Shown: positions 8,011 to 16,667 of the stretch, in pieces | Layout of the letters: each line of letters starts with the position of its first letter | How positions within the stretch are numbered: the stretch's first letter is position 1 | From: Rhodococcus jostii RHA1 | Lineage (GTDB): Bacteria > Actinomycetota > Actinomycetes > Mycobacteriales > Mycobacteriaceae | Assembly (NCBI RefSeq): GCF_000014565.1 | Contig: NC_008269.1 | Location: 1,059,076 to 1,123,075, forward strand | Direction: 5' to 3' | Length of the DNA: 64,000 bases | Notes under the pieces: model-generated | What the model saw: the letters and a program-made list of their open reading frames with translations, nothing else | What the model was told of the DNA's origin: nothing | The model's database searches: none | Position numbers and translations under genes: made by a program

Positions 8011-11000
8011 GATGTCGGCACCGGTGCGTCTGCGATGAATGCTGATGCCGTGGAGTAGCCTTCCGTGTCCTTGTTGATGAGGATGACCCGATCGACCTTG
8101 CGGGAGATCGCGGAGACCTTGTCGACAACCGATCCGGCAATGAGCTGGAACCCCAGGGTGATCCAGGCCTGCACGGCCCGAGAGGCGAACTGGGAGTCGG
8201 CCTTGATGAATGCCTCGTCGAGGATGATCGGGGCGAAGGTCGGGCGGGAGTTCTGTTCGTCTCCGAGCTGGTATCGCAGCGCCGCACCGACGATGAACGC
8301 CACCATCTCCTGCATCTCGCCACCGGACTTGGCGTCGAATTCGGCGTAGGTGCCCTTGATGTTGCCGGGGTCGGCGGGGTCGACTTTCTGGGCCTTGATG
8401 CTGATGTGGCGGCGCACATCGAGGATTTCCTCTCGCTGGGAGGACTCGCCGCGAGGTAGTTGGTCGGCAGGCATGATCTGCCGGATGAACTGGGTAATGG
8501 TGTGATAACGCGCCTTGGCCACGTCGAGTGTCATGGGTGTTGCGCTGCTGGATGTTTCGATGAATTGCTGCAGGCTGGACCAGAAGTGGCGCGACGTCGG
8601 GGTTTCGCGTTCGGCGGGGTCGATGCGGAGGCGGTCGCCGTCGCGGCCGAACGGGATTCTTTCCAAGATCGCGTTCACGTCGTGCAGCCGGTCGATGATG
8701 CGCCGCCTCTCGGTCTCGAACTCGCTACTGAGCAACCCCAACTCCATTCCGGTCCACTTGTTGACCTCCCCGAGGAAGTCGTCTCGATGACGGATGACGT
8801 CGGAGTCGACGAGTCGGCGGTAGTGGTTGTAGTAGTTCGGGTAGGACGCGATGTCGGTGCCCCACTCGTAGTTGTCCCATTCCGCTTTGAACCGTTTGAA
8901 CATGTCCTCCAGTGCTCGTCGTGCATTAAAGGTTTCGTCAGTGGCGTCGGCCAACCTGTCGGTGATGCTGTCAAAGACCTTCCCGAACGCTTCCTGCAGG
9001 GTGTGGGCGTCGCCGGTGTAGGACAGTCCCAGCATTTTGTCGAGCAGACTTTGCTGCGCGTCGGTCACGGTGACCGAACCCGTGATCACCAGTGCGGCGT
9101 GGGTGCTGGCGTAGCGTTCGGCCAGCGGCTCGAGGGCGGCGATGGAGGCATTGAGGTCCTTGCGCTGGGTGCGTGCCACGGCTTTGGCCTCGCTGGCGGT
9201 GTCGCGGTCCTCCTCTGCCTGTTTCTGCTGTCGTTTCAATTCGGCGATTCTGTCGCTGGCAGCCAGGATTGCGTCGCGTTCCTGCTCCAACGCGTCGATG
9301 GCGGCGCGGGCGGATCCGGTGTCGATCTCGGTCCAGTTCAAATCGAGCACCGCTTCCCATGTGACGCGGTGCTCGACCATCGTCGAGCGCTGACTGTGCA
9401 GCTGTTCCGCCCGTTGGTGGGCTGCGTGTACCTCGTCGGTGAGGCGTTCGACCTCCGTTTCCAGTTCGGCGATGCGTTCGGCGTTGCTGAATCCGAGGAC
9501 GTAGTCCTTGGGTAGCGGCGCACCGTGGGCACCGGACCGTCCTTGCCGGGTCTGCCCGTGGGCGGTGATACGTTTGCGCCCGTCGTCGATGAGCAGCGCG
9601 TCGGCAGTGTCGACGCATTCATGGGTGAACGTGGTGTTGATGAATCCTTCGAGCCAACCGATGAAGGGGCCGGGCTTGTACTGGACCTTCCCCGCGAGGG
9701 TGGAGGGATCGGGGATCGATGTCGGGGCGGACGCGTTGAAGGGGACCGCTTCTGACCGTAACCGCACGCCCTTGGAGAGGCGGTCGGCGTTCCGGACGAA
9801 CTGTGCCCGGATGTTCTCGTTGTAGAGGATGTGGCGGCCGATGCCGCCCATCTCGGCTTCGGCAGCGGTGCGCCAGCGTTCGTCGTCGGCGTGCAGATCG
9901 ATCAGTTCTCCGATGAACGGAAGATCGCGGCGCGGATCGGTGATACCGCACAACTCGGCCAACTCGGTGCGCCGTTGGTGGAGGTAGGCGGGAATTTTCG
10001 AGTCCGGACGGGTACGGAGATCGTCCAATTCGTCGGACACGGATTTGTGTGCGCGCTGTGCGTCGGCGTGACGGGCGTCGGCCTCGCGAGCTGCCGCGGT
10101 GACAGCCTCCAGTTGTTCTGTGTGTCCGTCCATGAAAGCGCGCGCTCGGAGCTGTAGCGATGACATCTCTCTCGCGTTGGCCGGAGCTACGACGTCGTCG
10201 AGATGGGCGATGCGGGCATGGAACTGGGCTTCCTTGCGCGCCCGCTGCTCGAGTGTCTCGCTCCAGCCCTTGAGTTCCGCTGTGATGTGGTCGAGACGTT
10301 CCCCGCCCTCGGTGCGGATTGCGTTCTTCAGCTCGTCGACCTTACGGTCTGCCGCGTCAAATGCTGTTGCGGTCCGTCGGCAGGCGTCTTCGGCCTCCTC
10401 GAGGTCCTGTTCGGCCGCGTTCAGGGCGGCCCCGTACTCGGCGTCACCGACGCTGCTCTGCCACAGCACCCACGGAGTGTCCCCCGAATCCTTGTGCCGC
10501 AGAGCAACGATGTCGGAGGCGTTGGCCATCGCGCGCTGGTACCGGTCGTGGCGCTCCTGAATGTCGGAGAGCACCTCTACCTGGTCGTACGCGCGCTGCA
10601 TCGTCTCGTAACTGTTGGACAGCTCCGAGAAGTGATCGAGTGCCTGCTTGGCCGTATCAAACGTGGAGGGCTGCTCGAAGACCAGCTTCTTGTATAGGTC
10701 ATCAATCGTGGCTTCTTGCTGCCCGGCCTGGATGCGGGCCAAGAGGGCCAGCGCCTTATCGCCCTCGCCCTTCCTACCGATGCTGAGGGTGCTCTGGGCG
10801 ACGGTGAGGAACTTGGTGTAGGTGTCGTGCACCTTCGACCCAACGAAAGTGGCTTCCAGCTTCCGCTGGTAGCCCTGCTGCCCGAGACCCTCGACGAACA
10901 GGTCGTAGAGTCGCTCGACGTCGACGGTCCCGTCAATGGTGAGGCGCAACGGGTTTCCCAACTCGCCGTCGGAACTGATCGATGCTCGAACGAAGAAGAG

Positions 11001-11438
11001 CCTGGCGGCGGTGAAGTATGCGCCGGTGTCGTGGCGGAAGGTGACCGCCACAACTGCCGCGGCGTTGCAGGGCAGGCCCCGGGCATCGATTCCCCGAAGC
11101 CGGCGGTCGGTGAGTTCGCCGCTGGAGTTTTGCACACTGTCGGTCTTACCGCGCACGTAGGAGACCACATTGCGCTGGTTGCCGCCCCGAGCACGTCCCT
11201 GGCCGGCGTTGGAGGCACCGTTGAACGGAACGTTGCTGGGCATCATCAGCGCGGTGTAAGCGTCCATCAGGGTCGATTTCCCGACCCCGGACGGCCCGGA
11301 GATCATGGTCGATCCAGGTGAGAAGTCGATGCGGTGGTAGCCGTCGTAACCGCCCCAATTGAGCAGATGCATGGATTCGATCCGCCACTGCGGGCTGCCG
11401 GTGTCGGGGAACAACGTGCCCGTCTCAGTCGAGGTCAT
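8007..11438 (-). CDS. jetC: Wadjet SMC ATPase JetC (MukB-like)
   Basis: 1143 aa, a full-length SMC-type ATPase. The N-terminal head has Walker A GPSGVGKST (48-56). Long coiled-coil arms follow, rich in Ala/Glu/Arg. The C-terminal head has the ABC signature SGGEM (1038-1042) and Walker B IILDEAF (about 1071-1077). It forms the loop-extruding motor with JetA (kleisin) and JetB (KITE) that recognises small circular plasmids and hands them to JetD. It overlaps the jetB 3' end by 14 bp and jetD by 4 bp, forming one tight operon. No truncation was seen. Confidence 0.94.
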   Translation of the reverse strand: MTSTETGTLFPDTGSPQWRIESMHLLNWGGYDGYHRIDFSPGSTMISGPSGVGKSTLMDAYTALMMPSNVPFNGASNAGQGRARGGNQRNVVSYVRGKTDSVQNSSGELTDRRLRGIDARGLPCNAAAVVAVTFRHDTGAYFTAARLFFVRASISSDGELGNPLRLTIDGTVDVERLYDLFVEGLGQQGYQRKLEATFVGSKVHDTYTKFLTVAQSTLSIGRKGEGDKALALLARIQAGQQEATIDDLYKKLVFEQPSTFDTAKQALDHFSELSNSYETMQRAYDQVEVLSDIQERHDRYQRAMANASDIVALRHKDSGDTPWVLWQSSVGDAEYGAALNAAEQDLEEAEDACRRTATAFDAADRKVDELKNAIRTEGGERLDHITAELKGWSETLEQRARKEAQFHARIAHLDDVVAPANAREMSSLQLRARAFMDGHTEQLEAVTAAAREADARHADAQRAHKSVSDELDDLRTRPDSKIPAYLHQRRTELAELCGITDPRRDLPFIGELIDLHADDERWRTAAEAEMGGIGRHILYNENIRAQFVRNADRLSKGVRLRSEAVPFNASAPTSIPDPSTLAGKVQYKPGPFIGWLEGFINTTFTHECVDTADALLIDDGRKRITAHGQTRQGRSGAHGAPLPKDYVLGFSNAERIAELETEVERLTDEVHAAHQRAEQLHSQRSTMVEHRVTWEAVLDLNWTEIDTGSARAAIDALEQERDAILAASDRIAELKRQQKQAEEDRDTASEAKAVARTQRKDLNASIAALEPLAERYASTHAALVITGSVTVTDAQQSLLDKMLGLSYTGDAHTLQEAFGKVFDSITDRLADATDETFNARRALEDMFKRFKAEWDNYEWGTDIASYPNYYNHYRRLVDSDVIRHRDDFLGEVNKWTGMELGLLSSEFETERRRIIDRLHDVNAILERIPFGRDGDRLRIDPAERETPTSRHFWSSLQQFIETSSSATPMTLDVAKARYHTITQFIRQIMPADQLPRGESSQREEILDVRRHISIKAQKVDPADPGNIKGTYAEFDAKSGGEMQEMVAFIVGAALRYQLGDEQNSRPTFAPIILDEAFIKADSQFASRAVQAWITLGFQLIAGSVVDKVSAISRKVDRVILINKDTEGYSTASAFIADAPVPTS

Positions 11439-12213
11439 CGTCTGACCCTTCGCCGGGGCCCAGGTCGACCGCGGCGATCTCTCCGTCGGTGTCCGTGGGC
11501 TCCACCGTGTCGTCGGCGTCCAGGGTGTCGAGGTAAGCGCTGAGCGCCTTCAGTTTGTCCAGCGATATCAGTGGCACGATCACCGGGGAGATGCGGTAGC
11601 GGTCCGCGCCGGTGTCGCGCGTCGAGACGAGAATGCCCGCGCTCTCGATGCGTTCGAATGCCTTCTCCGCATTCTCGCGTTGCTTCTTCTCGTCGTTGCG
11701 CTGGATCGACTTGTCTGCCTGCAGCCGCTCTACCATCTCCGTCCTGGAGATGACCACGTTCGCGTTACCGTCCCGGCCCAGTTCGTTGGCATAGGTTTCC
11801 CGCAGATGCCGAAGCAGGATCGTCTCGGTCCAGGTGTAGGCACGGTTCTGTGTCGACATCAGCGTGGGGAACCGGGCGCCGGGGACCTGGACCTTGTAAG
11901 CGATCCCGGCGTCGGTGTCGCACACCAACATCAGGAACAGGTCGTTGAGCCGCGATTCGACGTCATAACGGTGTTTGAGCAGCAACGCCCACAGCTTCGG
12001 ATGCTGGTCCGCCGACAGGTAATTACGTTTGAGAATAGCCGTCAGCACCGACCGGGCCTCATAGGTCAACGTGCCCTGATCGCCGGTGAACAAGATGGTG
12101 TCCGACGGCCGGAACCGAAACTCGTCCGGTTCGTCGTCGGACTCGGCGGGCTCACAGTCGTCGACGACCTGCGACAGCAGGTCATCCCACTCGTCCAAAG
12201 GATCGGTACTCAT
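11425..12213 (-). CDS. jetB: Wadjet subunit JetB (DUF4194, MukE/KITE-like)
   Basis: 262 aa. An acidic N terminus is followed by the DUF4194 winged-helix body (LTAILKRNYLSAD, RLNDLFLMLVCDTDAGIAYKV, TETILLRHLRETY, and a C-terminal RIESAGILV-RYRISP segment), and an acidic tail. JetB is the KITE subunit that bridges the JetA kleisin and the JetC heads. It starts by an ATGA overlap with the jetA stop and runs into jetC. Size and order match type I Wadjet. Identified from family features and from context. Confidence 0.9.
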   Translation of the reverse strand: MSTDPLDEWDDLLSQVVDDCEPAESDDEPDEFRFRPSDTILFTGDQGTLTYEARSVLTAILKRNYLSADQHPKLWALLLKHRYDVESRLNDLFLMLVCDTDAGIAYKVQVPGARFPTLMSTQNRAYTWTETILLRHLRETYANELGRDGNANVVISRTEMVERLQADKSIQRNDEKKQRENAEKAFERIESAGILVSTRDTGADRYRISPVIVPLISLDKLKALSAYLDTLDADDTVEPTDTDGEIAAVDLGPGEGSDDDLD

Positions 12214-13739
12214 TGCTGTGCTCGTTCCATGTTGGCGATCAATACGCTGCGGTCTTCATCGGTGTAGGTCAGCCGGGGCGCTTCGAAGACACGCTCCTCG
12301 ATCCCCAACGGATGTACGGTGAGATACCTGTCGGTCAATCCGACTGTGTGGGAGCGACGGAGGGCCATCGTGTCCGCCGACGCCTCGAACAAGGCGAACA
12401 GGTCCACCAGCCTCCGGTCCTCTCGGGGCAAGGCATTGAAGACCTCGGCGACGGTGGCGCGTGGGGACGCCTTCAACCGGGTGATCAGGATGCCTCGCAT
12501 CTTGTCCACGTCCGGCCCACCCATGCGCAGCAGCTCGCGCTGTTCTTCGGCCGACATGGGGATGGCCAGATGTGGACGGGCCGCCGGGGGCGCGGCGAAA
12601 TCGGCAGGATCAGCAAGGTTTGTGCGCAATCGATCGAGCTCGATCGTGGCGGGTACGAAAGCGATCGGAACCCGACTGCGCACCTTCGCCACGGCCTTTC
12701 GCTCCGAAAGCCGACGATCCAACTCCCGCAACAGAGTCCGCAGCTCTGTTGCTTGGATACGATCCGGGGCACTCAAATACGAGTAGATGGTCTGCACGAT
12801 GTGCCGATGCGAGACCATCACCTGCTGCACCTCCCGGCTCAACTCCCTCGAGGTCCGCTTGAGCCGTCGTCGCTCCTCCGGCTTCAACCCCTGCGCGGCT
12901 TCGTGCGCCAGCACGATGTCCATGTCCGTCGCGAACGCCCGCATCATGCCGGTCTTCTGCAGCAACTCGACCGCGCCCACGAACGCCCGCCCACGGTCGT
13001 CATTATTGAGCAACGCATCCATGCGCTGCCGGTACAAATCCAACACTTCACCGGTGGAACGGTCGTCGTCACGGAACTCCTGGCGCAACTGTTCACGCAT
13101 ATCCGCGAACAGCTCGCCGACCTTACGAATGTCAGACGGCAAGTTGTTGACTTCGGAGAGTATCTGGTCCAAGACCTCGATGACCTCACCCGTCCCGGCG
13201 AACTCCAAATCACCACCGGAGAGCAGACGGTCACGTTCCTCCGTCAGCTTCTCGATCTGGGTGCTCAAAATGCCGATCCGCCGCTCCCGATCTTCGCTGA
13301 TCATTAGCGCGGTGTCCTGCACCTTTGTGATGAGGTCCTTGACTCGAGACTCGGACACCATCGCGTGACGACCGGTCTCGCGCACGTACCGCAACGCGTC
13401 GAGCGCCTCGTTGGTGATCTCATACGTGGTGGGTCCACTCGGCGTCGACCCGTCCTTGTATCGCAGCCACCCTCGCGCTGCGCCCTCCACCCACGAATAG
13501 GCCAAGGCGCGACCCCGCTGTTGCGGCAGTTCAGTCCCGGGAACGGCGTCGCCGATCTGCTCCAGCAGGAAGTCCACGTGATCGTGCAGGTCGTCTTCGG
13601 CCACCACGCGCTGGTCGTCTTCGGAGAACACCTCGCCCAGCACCGCCACGATCACCGGCGCGTACTTCTGATGTAGCAACCGCAGCGTGTCGCGATCAAA
13701 CGCGCCGGAAACATCGTGATAGCGAGCAATGACCGACAT
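12210..13739 (-). CDS. jetA: Wadjet subunit JetA (DUF3375, MukF/kleisin-like)
   Basis: 509 aa DUF3375 protein. The N-terminal winged-helix part (LRLLHQKYAPVIVAVLGEVF, RALAYSWVEGAARGWLRY) is followed by a long helical middle (ISEDRERRIGILSTQIEKL and onward) and a C-terminal domain ending near LTDRYLTVHPLGIEERVFEA. It is the kleisin that closes the JetC dimer. First gene of the operon, with AAGGAC at 8 bp before its ATG; the operon promoter must lie in the ~125 bp before the plus-strand pseudogene at 13865. Complete by length. Confidence 0.92.
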   Translation of the reverse strand: MSVIARYHDVSGAFDRDTLRLLHQKYAPVIVAVLGEVFSEDDQRVVAEDDLHDHVDFLLEQIGDAVPGTELPQQRGRALAYSWVEGAARGWLRYKDGSTPSGPTTYEITNEALDALRYVRETGRHAMVSESRVKDLITKVQDTALMISEDRERRIGILSTQIEKLTEERDRLLSGGDLEFAGTGEVIEVLDQILSEVNNLPSDIRKVGELFADMREQLRQEFRDDDRSTGEVLDLYRQRMDALLNNDDRGRAFVGAVELLQKTGMMRAFATDMDIVLAHEAAQGLKPEERRRLKRTSRELSREVQQVMVSHRHIVQTIYSYLSAPDRIQATELRTLLRELDRRLSERKAVAKVRSRVPIAFVPATIELDRLRTNLADPADFAAPPAARPHLAIPMSAEEQRELLRMGGPDVDKMRGILITRLKASPRATVAEVFNALPREDRRLVDLFALFEASADTMALRRSHTVGLTDRYLTVHPLGIEERVFEAPRLTYTDEDRSVLIANMERAQQ

Positions 13740-13864
13740 ATCCGAAAGTCCTTGTCAAGTGCCGTGTTGAGCGTCAACTTGTGCAATCCCGTCAGACTGT
13801 AGCCCGCAACCCCGACACTCGGCACAGACCGACTGCCCGCGCATCCGAGGGACTTTGAACCGCG

Positions 13865-14499
13865 GTGACACCGCGGCGGACGCCATTGCCGCCCAAGGCC
13901 GGCGTCTTCCGCGGTGCTTCGACTCGCGAGAGCGATCGTTGCTGGTGCTGGTCGACCTCGCTCCCGGAGGCGCTCGTCTTGTGGGCGCAGCATCTCGCGG
14001 CGGATTTGGTGACTCCGATGAGCCTGCCGATGCCGGGCTCCTCCTGGCTGTACGAGCTCGACAACCGGGCACTGCGCACGTTCGCGCACGAGGTACACCT
14101 GGGTACTTCGGCGGGCAACGGGCTCAACGTACGATCCGGAACCCTGACCCCCTCGCTGAGCGTGATCACCACCGAGATCATTCTCCGCACTCATGTGCAT
14201 GCCCGGGCGCATGTGGCTCCGGAAGTGCCCGGCTGGACGAGCGGGAGCAGGCACGGCGCGATGAGCTGCTCCTCGCAGCACACTCGCTGGTCGGGATCGC
14301 GTCGGCGGGGAAGACGCTGGCGCGGATGATCGCCCTCGATGATCGGAAGGGTATGGCGCTGCGCCACGTGAACGTGCCGCTACTCCTGGGATGCTTGGCG
14401 CTGCAGATTGCTTCCGATCGAGTGTCACGCAGAAAGGCAGCGACTCAAGACTGGGACGAGCTCGCAGCCGGCCTGCTGCAGTGGGCAGTGGACGTCTAG
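13865..14499 (+). pseudogene. Frameshifted hypothetical gene, divergent from jetA
   Basis: Two plus-strand frames read like parts of one protein. Frame A, to about 14215, gives LVLWAQHLAADLVTPMSLPM and then a region rich in natural secondary structure (YELDNRALRTFAHEVHLGTS, VITTEIILRTHVHARAH). The +1-class frame, from about 14235, gives LDEREQARRDELLLAAHSLV, GKTLARMIALDDRKGMALRH, and ends LQWAVDV. The switch point falls at about 14215-14240. I do not recognise the family. The split points to a single indel in an otherwise intact gene of about 210 codons. A sequencing error would give the same picture. Confidence 0.45.
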
Positions 14500-14724
14500 A
14501 GCGAGCAGGCCCGGCCCTGTCCTGACCGGCCAAAATCACTGCCAACGTCGCGTCCGCGTAACCAAACTCCTCGCCTGATCATCAGCAGTGCGGAGCCGCG
14601 TGCTCGATCGGTGAGTGCGCGAGGGAACCGAGTGTCCGGCACCTGTCGGTGGCTATCCCTAGAGTTCCGCCTACAAACTATCAGGAGGTCGCATGAGCGG
14701 CTGGGCATACTCGGAGATGCTGTA

Positions 14725-15504
14725 ATGGAGCACCTCATTTTCGACTTGAAGCAGCAGAAGAAGGGTGCGGTTGCTGTCGTCACCCTTGATAAACAGGCGA
14801 ATGTGAGACTCATGACGATGTCGAATTACCGGTACTTCAATGCTGGTCGCCGGGCTCAGATGATAGGCGGGCTGGCCAAGAAGTCACCTGCACGTCTCGG
14901 GATCCCGAGCAGCGGCCATTGGGTGGTCGTGGTGGATCTGGGAGGGTTACGTGGAAAGGTTCGTGCGGCGGTGGCTGTCGAATCTCCACCGCCGGGATTG
15001 TTGCCGCCCTTACGTGGACGCACGCCGGCGCAGGAGGTTGCGGTTCGCGAGCCGATTGAGCCCGAGGGGGATTTCCTCGGGGGGCAGACGTGGGACGTCT
15101 TCATCTCACACGCAAGCGAGGATAAGGGTGCGGTAGCGGTACCGCTTCGAGATGCTCTGACGGCCCGCGGAGTTACTGTATGGCTTGACAAGACAGAGAT
15201 GCGCATCGGTCACAGTCTGCGGCGCAAGATAGACGAAGGGATCCGGTCGAGTCGCTATGGCGTCGTAGTGCTGTCGCTGTCCTTTTTCCGCAAGGGTTGG
15301 ACTAACCATGAACTGGATGGTCTGGTGACGAAGACGGTGGCAGGTGAACAGACGCTGCTCCCCATCTGGCATGAGATTACCGGTGAGCAGGTACGCGGTT
15401 ACAGCCCATCGCTGGCGGACAAAGTGGCGTTGAGCACGAGTTCCACCAGCATCGAAGAAATGGCTGATCAGATTGCCGAGGTCGCGCGGGGCGCCATCTC
15501 CTAG
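14725..15504 (+). CDS. DUF1883-TIR fusion protein
   Basis: 259 aa. Residues 1-87 match DUF1883 (MEHLIFDLKQQKKGAVAVVT, NYRYFNAGRRA, SGHWVVVVDLGG). After a short linker comes a TIR domain at about 123-255: VFISHASEDK, VTVWLDKTEMRIG, and GWTNHEL with the likely catalytic Glu197. Bacterial TIRs of this kind hydrolyse NAD+ or make cyclic ADP-ribose isomers in abortive defence. The ATG at 14725 is preferred over an upstream in-frame ATG (14611) because DUF1883 begins exactly there and GGAG lies 8 bp upstream. It is monocistronic, in a cluster with four other TIR proteins. The DUF1883 may act as a sensor (inference). Confidence 0.85.
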   Translation: MEHLIFDLKQQKKGAVAVVTLDKQANVRLMTMSNYRYFNAGRRAQMIGGLAKKSPARLGIPSSGHWVVVVDLGGLRGKVRAAVAVESPPPGLLPPLRGRTPAQEVAVREPIEPEGDFLGGQTWDVFISHASEDKGAVAVPLRDALTARGVTVWLDKTEMRIGHSLRRKIDEGIRSSRYGVVVLSLSFFRKGWTNHELDGLVTKTVAGEQTLLPIWHEITGEQVRGYSPSLADKVALSTSSTSIEEMADQIAEVARGAIS

Positions 15505-15812
15505 ATTGTCACTGAGATATCGACCCCTGCGAACGTGTAGGACTCGAAGTGTGGTTACGGATCGATCTTTGCTCGAAGGATTCGGCGTGGCGGCCATGGT
15601 CGAGGATACCTTCGACGATGGCCGCAAAGGCCAGCGGTGGGGATTCGCGAGCGATCCTCGCAGGCGGGACGATGTCGACATCGCTTTCGTCCCTCTCGCG
15701 CAATATGTTCTGGCGGACGTCCTCATGCGCGCGATCACCTGCACGCGCCATGGCCGAAACGGTAGCGCTGCGGGTATGGTGATGCATCGAGCCGAAGTGA
15801 CCGCGGATGCTG
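15505..15812. other. Intergenic region between convergent TIR and SLOG genes
   Basis: About 300 bp with no gene I can support. A minus-strand frame (15509-15787, 92 aa, His/Arg-rich start, SDVDIVPPARIARE in the middle) is open but lacks a ribosome-binding site or known domain. Confidence 0.35.
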
Positions 15813-16667
15813 TTAGTTCCGATCGGTGTTGGGGATGTTCTTATTGGACAAGCCCAATACGACTGCTGTGGCGATGTTGGCAGGACGGTGGCTTGTCGCC
15901 AGCACTCGTCGTTGCTCTTCAGAGAGACCGTCGGTCCTTTCTACTGCGGCGTACGCAATTTGAAGATTTCGTAGCGCGGCTTGGACTTTATCGGTCTCGA
16001 CTCCGGCAGGAAAGCCCGGCGGTGCCCACTTGAAGCTGTCATATCCGAGAGTTTGAGCAACCGCACTTGCTGCGCCTCCGTAGCCGCCGGCAACGTACAG
16101 CGTCTTACCTGACTGCACTGTTAGCCGTGCTTCTTCGATCACCCCAGGTTCAGCACCTTGGAATCCTGTCAGCTTGCCGCCCAATATGATCCGGGCGTCC
16201 GCACGTTCGCTGACCTGCTTGCGCATGGCTGTCAGAGCCTCGGCCGAATTCGCGGTTGGACGCGCTGTGGTGTCCTTCCGCCTTTGTGCCACAGTCTGCG
16301 GCTCTCCATCCGGGGTGAGCAGATATAGCCGCCCGGCGATGCCTAGTCGTCGGTCGATCTCTTCGAGCTCGCCGATGGGTATCTGCTGGTGCTCGGATGC
16401 GGGAATGTAGAGCTCGAGGGACAGACGTTCGGCGCCGTAGCGCTCGACTTCATCGATGAGGAGCTGGGTGAATCCTGCCGGTTTGATTCGTCCTCCGTAC
16501 GCGATGATGCCGCCGGCCAGGATGATGGCGCGGGCGATCTCTGCCACCACCAGTTCGAGGTGGAACGGGGTCAGCCCGAGTCGGCCAAGGTCCTGGCTGT
16601 CGGAGATGGACAGTGCCACGCGACGTTCGAGTAGCGCGTCGCGTGGCACGATGATCGGATCGGTCAC
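15813..16667 (-). CDS. SLOG-fold (LSDAT-like) nucleotide-sensor protein
   Basis: 284 aa from a GTG that overlaps the upstream TIR stop (GTGA). The N-terminal half has VALSISDSQDLGRLGLTPFH, then IILAGGIIAYGGRIKPAGFT; the C-terminal half has ARIILGGKLTGFQGAEPGV followed by a TLYVAGGYGGAAS turn. These paired glycine-rich Rossmann motifs define the SLOG superfamily (prokaryotic LSDAT/TRPM-like group), whose members bind or process ADP-ribose-type nucleotides. Translational coupling to a TIR protein suggests that the SLOG protein senses the TIR product, by analogy with ThsA of Thoeris, but there is no fused SIR2, nuclease or membrane effector. It might instead be a nucleotide hydrolase that limits signalling. 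Confidence 0.78.
   Translation of the reverse strand: MTDPIIVPRDALLERRVALSISDSQDLGRLGLTPFHLELVVAEIARAIILAGGIIAYGGRIKPAGFTQLLIDEVERYGAERLSLELYIPASEHQQIPIGELEEIDRRLGIAGRLYLLTPDGEPQTVAQRRKDTTARPTANSAEALTAMRKQVSERADARIILGGKLTGFQGAEPGVIEEARLTVQSGKTLYVAGGYGGAASAVAQTLGYDSFKWAPPGFPAGVETDKVQAALRNLQIAYAAVERTDGLSEEQRRVLATSHRPANIATAVVLGLSNKNIPNTDRN

Noticed and set aside
8460..9515. 351-aa plus-strand frame inside jetC
   Set aside because: Antisense to a highly conserved SMC coding region, Gly/Val-rich and without domain features.
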